From NCBI GenBank assembly GCA_964554185.1, contig CAZKNJ010000077.1:1-6532 (forward strand): a stretch of 6,532 bases of DNA, in the 5' to 3' direction. A program made the position numbers and the translations under genes. The stretch is from CAZKNJ01 sp964554185. GTDB lineage: Bacteria > 4484-113. Shown piece by piece: positions 1 through 3,389 of this stretch (positions within the stretch are counted from its first letter, which is position 1; the number at the start of each line of letters is the position of its first letter). The notes beneath the pieces were generated by a model that did no database searches, was not told where the DNA came from, and worked only from the letters and a program-made list of their open reading frames with translations.

Positions 1-157
1 TTACCAGCCCCTCTGGCTGGCCACCGTCCGGTGGTGCGGATAGGCCGCCGCTCCCGGTGGGTTGTTTCCCCTTCCCGCACGACACAAACACCAGTGCCGC
101 CGCGCATAGCAGCGCGGCGGTGATGACCGCCAGCCGCAAAGCTGCTGTCCTGACCAT
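1..157 (-). CDS. Small lipoprotein, N-terminal part (runs off left edge)
   Basis: An ATG at 157 (minus) opens a frame that stays open for 52 codons to the window edge. The start is supported by a GAGGGG Shine-Dalgarno at 169-164, six bases upstream. The product begins MVRTAALRLAVITAALLCAA, a short basic n-region followed by a long hydrophobic stretch. It then reaches an FVSC sequence with Cys27 and continues into a Gly/Pro/Ser-rich, probably disordered linker. This is the layout of a type II (lipoprotein) signal peptide, so the mature protein would be lipid-anchored at Cys27. The lipobox is imperfect, with Phe at -3 where Leu is usual, so a plain signal peptide or anchor is the alternative. 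The functional domain lies outside the window and the role is unknown. It follows parB on the same strand but is about 310 bases away with its own ribosome binding site, so it is probably a separate unit. Confidence 0.6.
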   Translation of the reverse strand, partial: MVRTAALRLAVITAALLCAAALVFVSCGKGKQPTGSGGLSAPPDGGQPEGLV

Positions 158-316
158 GATATTCCCCTCTTCGTGCCATTGGGCGCACGAGCAGTTACCC
201 TCTATCAGACTCGCCCGCGCGGGATTTGTTCCATCTTGTCTCGCGCAAGTAGTGCTCGGCTATCCGCTTTCGCCAGGGCTGCGGCGGACAAGAAGCCCCG
301 CGTACCCCAATGTTTG

Positions 317-341
317 GTGGCACAGCCGTCCCGGCTGTGAT
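317..341. repeat. Hairpin repeat, copy A (inverted orientation)
   Basis: The perfect arms CACAGCCG (321-328) and CGGCTGTG (332-339) are separated by TCC. Read on the minus strand the unit is GAATCAC, then a stem around GGGA, then GCCACC, which is the same frame of conserved flanks as copy B at 431-458 in the opposite orientation. The stem bases differ between the copies but remain complementary. This resembles a dispersed REP/MITE-like intergenic element found in large numbers in some planctomycete, verrucomicrobial and armatimonadete genomes; that comparison is from memory. Confidence 0.65.
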
Positions 342-345
342 TCTA

Positions 346-373
346 GGTGCACAGGCCAGAGGCCCGTGCCACC
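346..373. repeat. Hairpin repeat with GGCC-AGA-GGCC core
   Basis: The left arm GGTGCACAGGCC (346-357) and the right arm GGCCCGTGCCACC (361-373) flank the loop AGA. The inner GGCC/GGCC pairs perfectly. One mismatch and one bulged C interrupt the outer part, after which pairing resumes to GGTG/CACC. It is the middle member of the hairpin cluster and ends in the same GTGCCACC word as the other units. Confidence 0.5.
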
Positions 374-404
374 GACGCATGTGCCACCAGCGCCCGCGCC
401 ACCG
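366..404. repeat. Short direct repeats of GYGCCACC
   Basis: The word GTGCCACC occurs at 366-373 and 381-388, and GCGCCACC at 397-404, with start-to-start spacing of 15 and 16 bases. The word occurs once more at 451-458 inside hairpin copy B. The array looks like stuttered copies of one end of the hairpin element. It is too short and irregular to be a CRISPR. Confidence 0.5.
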
Positions 405-430
405 ATGTCAGCCCGGCGTACCCAAACAAC

Positions 431-458
431 GAATCACGGGCGGGACGCCCGCGCCACC
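431..458. repeat. Hairpin repeat, copy B
   Basis: The arms CGGGCG (437-442) and CGCCCG (446-451) enclose GGA, within the longer unit running from GAATCAC to GCGCCACC. It begins nine bases past the parB stop codon, so it would sit in the parB 3' untranslated RNA and could protect or end that transcript. No T-tract follows it on the minus strand, so an intrinsic-terminator role is unsupported. It is the inverted counterpart of copy A with compensating stem changes. Confidence 0.6.
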
Positions 459-466
459 ATACGAGG

Positions 467-1351
467 TCAGAACGGGTTGTCGCGTTTGACGATGAGGAGG
501 AGCAGGCGGGAGAGGTCCTCTTTAGAGGCGAAGTCAATGTCCAGGTTGCCGCCCCGGCCGCGGCGCTTGATGCGTACACGGGTGCCGAGGTAGTCCTCCA
601 GCTGGCCTTCCACCCGCTTGTAGTGGCCGTCGGCGGGAGCAGGTTTCCGCGCGGGTTTCGCCACCGGTGATGGCTCCTGTGCGAGACGTTCAATCTGGCG
701 CACCGTCAGCCCCGCAGACTGTATCTTCTTCAGCACTTCGGCGCGGCGTTCCGGCGGGATAGCGAGCAGCGCGAGCGCCTGGCCGCGCGACAGGCGGCCG
801 GAAGCCACTTCCTTGAGCGCGGCGCGCTCCAGCGTGAGCAGGCGCAGCGAATTGGTGACATAGCTGCGGCCGCGGCCGACGCCGCCGGCAATCTGCTCGT
901 GGGTCAGGGCGAAATCGGCGGAGAGCGTCTGGAAGGCGCGCGCCTCGTCCACCGGGTTGAGGTCTTCGCGCTGGATGTTCTCCACCAGCGAGAGCATCAG
1001 CACGTCCCGGTCATCCAGCGGCTTGACCACGGCGGGAATGGCGTTTAGGCCGGCCTCGCGCGCCGCCAGCAGCCGCCGCTGGCCCGCCACCAGCTCGTAG
1101 CGCCCATCCGGGCGCGGGCGCAGCAACACCGGCTCCACCACGCCGTGGCGCTTTATCGATTCCACCAGTTCGCGCAGGGACTCCGGCGGGATGTCCATAC
1201 GGGGCTGGTAGGGATTGGGGTCAATCGCGGAGAGCGGGACTTCCAGCGACTGCTGGCGGCCGCCGACGGTTTCGCCGAGCAGCGCCGCCGGTATCTGCAC
1301 CTCGCGGGAAAGCTGTTGCAGTCCGCGCCCCAAGCCTTTCTTGCGTGCCAC
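467..1351 (-). CDS. parB: Chromosome-partitioning protein ParB
   Basis: ParB is a CTP-dependent DNA clamp that loads at parS sites and spreads to organise the chromosome origin for segregation with ParA and SMC. The 294-residue product has the full family order. A KKGLGRGL ParA-contact peptide lies at residues 4-11. The ParB/Srx CTP-binding domain (about 37-130) has YQPR at 48-51, GQRR at 90-93 and ENIQRED at 124-130. A helix-turn-helix spans about 149-170 (LTHEQIAGGVGRGRSYVTNS), followed by a Pro/Ala/Lys linker (about 226-241) and a C-terminal dimerisation domain ending in IVKRDNPF. I chose the GTG at 1351 because the protein then starts at the conserved KKGLGRGL region; an upstream ATG would add 22 residues unlike the family and would cover the promoter. 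GQRR replaces the commoner GERR. No Shine-Dalgarno is present, but a -10 box lies six bases upstream. No parA or parS is seen in the window. Confidence 0.95.
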   Translation of the reverse strand: MARKKGLGRGLQQLSREVQIPAALLGETVGGRQQSLEVPLSAIDPNPYQPRMDIPPESLRELVESIKRHGVVEPVLLRPRPDGRYELVAGQRRLLAAREAGLNAIPAVVKPLDDRDVLMLSLVENIQREDLNPVDEARAFQTLSADFALTHEQIAGGVGRGRSYVTNSLRLLTLERAALKEVASGRLSRGQALALLAIPPERRAEVLKKIQSAGLTVRQIERLAQEPSPVAKPARKPAPADGHYKRVEGQLEDYLGTRVRIKRRGRGGNLDIDFASKEDLSRLLLLIVKRDNPF

Positions 1352-1357
1352 GGGGCT

Positions 1358-1366
1358 ATTGTAGCA
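1358..1366 (-). promoter_or_regulatory. parB promoter, extended -10
   Basis: On the minus strand the sequence is TGC followed by TACAAT (1363-1358), an extended -10 of the TGN-TATAAT type. Only six bases (AGCCCC) separate it from the GTG start, so the predicted transcription start falls at or next to the start codon and the mRNA would be leaderless. No good -35 is visible at the expected position (about 1381-1386). Confidence 0.6.
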
Positions 1367-1395
1367 GAGGATTCGGCGCGGGCGCGGATGGGGGC

Positions 1396-1401
1396 TATAA
1401 T
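1396..1401 (+). promoter_or_regulatory. SDR gene promoter, -10 box TATAAT
   Basis: A perfect TATAAT lies nine bases before the GTG at 1411, with no Shine-Dalgarno between them, which again suggests a leaderless or nearly leaderless transcript. The expected -35 position (about 1373-1378, TCGG-rich) matches TTGACA poorly. It also overlaps the upstream region of the divergent parB promoter, so RNA polymerase probably cannot occupy both at once. Confidence 0.55.
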
Positions 1402-1410
1402 CACTAACCA

Positions 1411-2097
1411 GTGGCACGGGACAATTACCTGGCGGGTAAGAAAGCGCTGGTCATCGGCGCGGGCGGACTGGGGAGAATTTGCCTGGACCACCTGGCCGGT
1501 GCGGGAGCGACCGTGCTGGGCACGCGGCGCAGTACAACCGGCGCGGGCAGCGGGCTAGTCGCATTCAACTACCCCAAGGACAGTTTCGCAGCGCTGAAGA
1601 GCGCAGTGAGCGAGGCGCTGGGAGCGCACTTGGACGTGCTCATCTACGCGGCGGGGCCGACGCTAAAGGCGGCGGTGGACGAGACCGACGGGGAAGAGCT
1701 GCTGGAGCTGGCGCAAGTCAATGCGGTGGGCTTCCACGAAGCGATGCTGGCGTTCACTCCGATGATGGGCGAAGGCGGGCGCGTGGCCACGTTCACGGTG
1801 GCGGGCGCGGATGAGCTGGTGGGCCGCAAGATGCTGCCGGCATACTTCGCGGCCAAAGCGGCGCAGCTATCGCTGATGAAGAGCTGGGCGCTTAAACTCG
1901 CGCCGCGCGGAATCACGGTGAACGCGATAGCGCCGGGTGTGTTTGCCGGTGGCCTTACGATGGATGAAGCGAAGATACCGGCGGGGCGGATGGGCAAGCC
2001 GGAAGACCTGGCAGCGGCCTTGCGCTTTCTGCTGGGCGAGGACAGCGGCTACATTACCGGCAACAGCATCACGGCCAGCGGCGGATACGGCATCTAG
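1411..2097 (+). CDS. Short-chain dehydrogenase/reductase (SDR), atypical active site
   Basis: This is a 228-residue Rossmann-fold oxidoreductase of the classical SDR type, presumably NAD(P)H-dependent; the substrate is unknown. Visible motifs are the nucleotide-binding GAGGLG (residues 16-21) after a beta strand ALVIG, DVLIYAAG (75-82) where NNAG is usual, and Asn104 in QVNAVGF, the helix-4 Asn. The catalytic YFAAK has Tyr145 and Lys149, followed by ITVNAIAPG (168-176) and a C-terminal GNSITASGGYGI. It is a little shorter than the usual 240-260 residues. The catalytic serine normally 13 residues before the Tyr is absent: there is no Ser between 124 and 145, and Thr129 is the nearest possible substitute. 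The start is GTG at 1411 because the Rossmann strand begins soon after it and a -10 box lies just upstream. FabG-like annotation would be over-specific. It is divergent from parB and convergent with lexA. Confidence 0.85.
   Translation: MARDNYLAGKKALVIGAGGLGRICLDHLAGAGATVLGTRRSTTGAGSGLVAFNYPKDSFAALKSAVSEALGAHLDVLIYAAGPTLKAAVDETDGEELLELAQVNAVGFHEAMLAFTPMMGEGGRVATFTVAGADELVGRKMLPAYFAAKAAQLSLMKSWALKLAPRGITVNAIAPGVFAGGLTMDEAKIPAGRMGKPEDLAAALRFLLGEDSGYITGNSITASGGYGI
2094..2097. other. Shared CTAG: overlapping stop codons of the SDR gene and lexA
   Basis: The palindrome CTAG gives TAG (2095-2097) as the stop of the plus-strand SDR gene and TAG (2096-2094) as the stop of minus-strand lexA. The convergent genes therefore overlap by four bases with no intergenic terminator. 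Transcription from either side must end inside, or read into, the opposing gene. Confidence 0.9.
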
Positions 2098-2726
2098 CTT
2101 CGGGCACCGACGCTGGGGCGAATCAGCCCGCGCAGAATCCCGCGAATCTCCAGGTCCTGGAGAATCATATCCGGGTACGCGGGATTGGCCGCACGGAGAA
2201 TGTGGCGGTTGCCGTCGCGGTAGTAGTGCTTCACCGTCGCCTCATTGTCCACGATGGCCGCGACAATCTTGCCGGGCTCGGCGCTCTGCTGGTAGCGGAA
2301 GATGCCGATGTCGCCGTCAAGGATGCCCGCGTTCACCATCGAGTCGCCGTCAATACGCAGGGCGAAGAAGCGGTAGGCGCCGCGCTCCCACTCTTCCAGC
2401 GGGAAGTCGCAGTACTCCTCCACGTTTTCCTCCGCCCAGATCGGTTCGCCGGCGGCGATGCGCCCCAGCAAGGGCACGCGGCGCTCCTGGTGGGGCTTGA
2501 GCACCTCCAGCGCGTGAGGCTTGAGCACAATGGAGCGCGAGCGGCGCTCGGTGCGCTCAATGAAGCCCTTCTTCTCCAGCGCGAGGATGTGGTCGTACGC
2601 GCCTTTCACGCTGCACTCGTGCATGCGCGCGATGTCGCGGATGGAAGGAGCGTAGTTATTCTCCTCGTAGAAGGATTCGATGTAGGCGAGTATTTGCCGC
2701 TGCCGTTTGGTCAGGCTTTTACCCAT
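2094..2726 (-). CDS. lexA: LexA repressor (SOS regulator)
   Basis: LexA represses DNA-damage genes until RecA filaments stimulate its self-cleavage. The 210-residue product has the whole family layout. A winged helix-turn-helix spans about 4-68, with APSIRDIARMHECSVKGAYD as the core and recognition helix residues around 40-50. The cleavage site is Ala92-Gly93 in RIAAGEP. The S24-type latch peptidase domain has nucleophile Ser129 in RIDGDSM and general base Lys166 in EATVKHYYR. All self-cleavage residues are present, so it should be a working repressor. The recognition helix carries VKGAYDHI instead of the E. coli or B. subtilis type, so the operator sequence should differ from both. The ATG at 2726 is chosen because MGKSLTKRQRQILAYI fits the family N-terminus. 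It has no Shine-Dalgarno; a TATAAT box lies five bases upstream, so translation is probably leaderless. The length is close to the usual 200-210 residues. Confidence 0.95.
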   Translation of the reverse strand: MGKSLTKRQRQILAYIESFYEENNYAPSIRDIARMHECSVKGAYDHILALEKKGFIERTERRSRSIVLKPHALEVLKPHQERRVPLLGRIAAGEPIWAEENVEEYCDFPLEEWERGAYRFFALRIDGDSMVNAGILDGDIGIFRYQQSAEPGKIVAAIVDNEATVKHYYRDGNRHILRAANPAYPDMILQDLEIRGILRGLIRPSVGARS

Positions 2727-2737
2727 ACACTATTATA

Positions 2738-2753
2738 CTATACGCGCGTATTG
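2738..2753. promoter_or_regulatory. Candidate LexA operator: dyad in the lexA promoter spacer
   Basis: ATACGCGCGTAT (2740-2751) is a perfect 12-base palindrome, extended by a matching C/G pair at 2738/2753 with one mismatch between. It lies entirely within the spacer between the -35 and -10 boxes. Because LexA normally represses its own gene, this is the best candidate for its operator. It does not match the known E. coli (CTGT-N8-ACAG) or B. subtilis (CGAAC-N4-GTTCG) boxes. Confidence 0.5.
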
Positions 2754-2762
2754 AGTTGTCAA
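2751..2762. promoter_or_regulatory. Second dyad, overlapping the lexA -35 box
   Basis: TTGA-GTTG-TCAA is a perfect 4+4 inverted repeat with a 4-base spacer. Its right half is the complement of the start of the TTGACA -35 element. It abuts the ATACGCGCGTAT dyad. It could be a second operator half, or could arise by chance from the -35 sequence. Confidence 0.3.
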
Positions 2763-2763
2763 G

Positions 2764-2863
2764 NNNNNNNNNNNNNNNNNNNNNNNNNNNNNNNNNNNNN
2801 NNNNNNNNNNNNNNNNNNNNNNNNNNNNNNNNNNNNNNNNNNNNNNNNNNNNNNNNNNNNNNN
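2764..2863. other. Assembly gap (100 N)
   Basis: There are exactly 100 N, the conventional placeholder for a scaffold gap of unknown length. Nothing can be said about its content. The adjacency of lexA and the epimerase operon therefore depends on scaffolding, and one or more genes could be missing here. Confidence 0.97.
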
Positions 2864-2917
2864 AGCCCGGCCTATACCCGTGAGGAAAACTTGTTGGCAA
2901 GTGGAGCGTATCTGCTG

Positions 2918-2926
2918 TGTTATAAT
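2918..2926 (+). promoter_or_regulatory. Epimerase operon promoter, extended -10
   Basis: TGT followed by TATAAT (2921-2926) forms an extended -10. TTGGCA (2894-2899) resembles a -35 but its 21-base spacer is too long to count on. The in-frame GTG at 2934 lies seven bases downstream with no Shine-Dalgarno, so the operon mRNA is predicted to be leaderless. A CTTG-N4-CAAG inverted repeat (2890-2901) lies just upstream and could bind a regulator. Confidence 0.6.
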
Positions 2927-2933
2927 CACGGAT

Positions 2934-3389
2934 GTGATAGAGGGGGCCAGGTTCCGCCAGCTCAAAACTATCCCGGACGAGCGCGGTTTCCTGATGGAAA
3001 TACTGCGCGCAGACTGGGAGAACTTCGCCGGTTTCGGCCAGGCTTACATCACCACGGCGCACCCCGGAATCATTAAGGCGTGGCACAGCCACCGCCACCA
3101 GACCGACAACTTCTGCGTGATTTCCGGCCGGGCCAAGGTCGCGCTCTACGACGGGCGCGAGGACTCGCCGACGAAGGGCGAGTTGAACGAGTACATCCTC
3201 GGCGAGGGCAACTTCGGGCTGGTGACCATTCCACCGCTGGTGCACCACGGGTTCATGTGCCTTAGTGAAGTGGCAGCGATGGTGCTGAACTTACCCAACC
3301 GCCTGTACAACTACGAGGAGCCGGACGAGCTGCGCCTGCCCCACGACACCGACAAGATTCTCTACGATTGGAGGGCGGAAGGCAAGTGA
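2934..3389 (+). CDS. RmlC-like dTDP-4-dehydrorhamnose 3,5-epimerase family cupin
   Basis: This 151-residue cupin belongs to the dTDP-4-keto-6-deoxyhexose 3,5-epimerase family, which acts in nucleotide-sugar synthesis for surface polysaccharides. Supporting features are PDERGFLMEILR (14-25), the barrel segment KAWHSHRHQTDN (48-59), LYDGREDSPTKGELNEY (71-87), IPPLVHHGF (99-107), NYEEPDELRLP (126-136) and the ending YDW. His51 sits where the RmlC catalytic His is expected. The position of the substrate-binding Lys in classical RmlC (LHYQ...QxK) appears to be Asp/Asn here. The protein is also shorter than the roughly 180 residues of true RmlC, so the exact substrate, or even catalysis, is uncertain and I give no symbol. 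GTG at 2934 is preferred: it gives the family-like start (M)IEGARFRQLK and follows a -10 box. An in-frame GTG at 2901 would place the promoter inside the gene. The stop overlaps the next gene by four bases. Confidence 0.85.
   Translation: MIEGARFRQLKTIPDERGFLMEILRADWENFAGFGQAYITTAHPGIIKAWHSHRHQTDNFCVISGRAKVALYDGREDSPTKGELNEYILGEGNFGLVTIPPLVHHGFMCLSEVAAMVLNLPNRLYNYEEPDELRLPHDTDKILYDWRAEGK

Larger units (their letters stand above)
158..466. other. Intergenic region between the lipoprotein gene and parB
   Basis: No convincing gene is seen in these roughly 310 bases. The left part (158-300) is the presumed 5' region of the lipoprotein gene. It holds a perfect 10-base palindrome CCCGCGCGGG at 214-223 that could be an operator, but I see no clear -35/-10 pair. 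The right part (about 300-460) is filled by hairpin-forming repeats, listed separately. The peptides encoded there in several frames consist of repeat-derived words such as GRDARAT and ARATDACAT and do not look like real proteins. No T-rich intrinsic terminator follows parB; the hairpin nearest its stop lacks a T-tract on the minus strand. Confidence 0.6.
2732..2762 (-). promoter_or_regulatory. lexA promoter (TTGACA and TATAAT)
   Basis: On the minus strand a perfect -35 TTGACA (2762-2757) and a perfect -10 TATAAT (2737-2732) are separated by 19 bases, two more than the sigma-70 optimum. An overlapping TATAGT at 2742-2737 would give a spacer of only 14. Five bases (AGTGT) follow the -10 before the ATG, so the transcript would begin at or beside the start codon. 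The assembly gap begins two bases upstream of the -35, so any upstream elements are lost. Confidence 0.75.

Noticed and set aside
4..34. Two adjacent perfect hairpins, CCAGCC-N5-GGCTGG and CCACCG-TC-CGGTGG
   Set aside because: They lie inside the Gly/Pro-rich coding part of the lipoprotein, where G+C-rich inverted words are expected by chance, and they share no flanks with the hairpin family at 317-458.
366..458. A CRISPR array
   Set aside because: Units are only 8 bases with 7-8 base gaps, spacers are not unique, and no cas gene is present.
431..458. An intrinsic terminator for parB
   Set aside because: The stem is good, but no T-tract follows on the minus strand.
195..693. Several short open frames on both strands in the repeat region before parB
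   Set aside because: Their peptides are translations of the hairpin repeats (GRDARAT, ARATDACAT) or the complement of the parB 3' end, with no ribosome sites or family resemblance.
1..1420. A parS site (TGTTTCACGTGAAACA-like) near parB
   Set aside because: I found no close match in the window; the nearest TGTTTC word (64-69) has no inverted partner.
2202..3389. A continuous plus-strand frame across the N gap joining the strand opposite lexA to the epimerase
   Set aside because: The join depends on 100 placeholder N. Its first part is the complement of lexA. Only the portion from GTG 2934 is a real gene.
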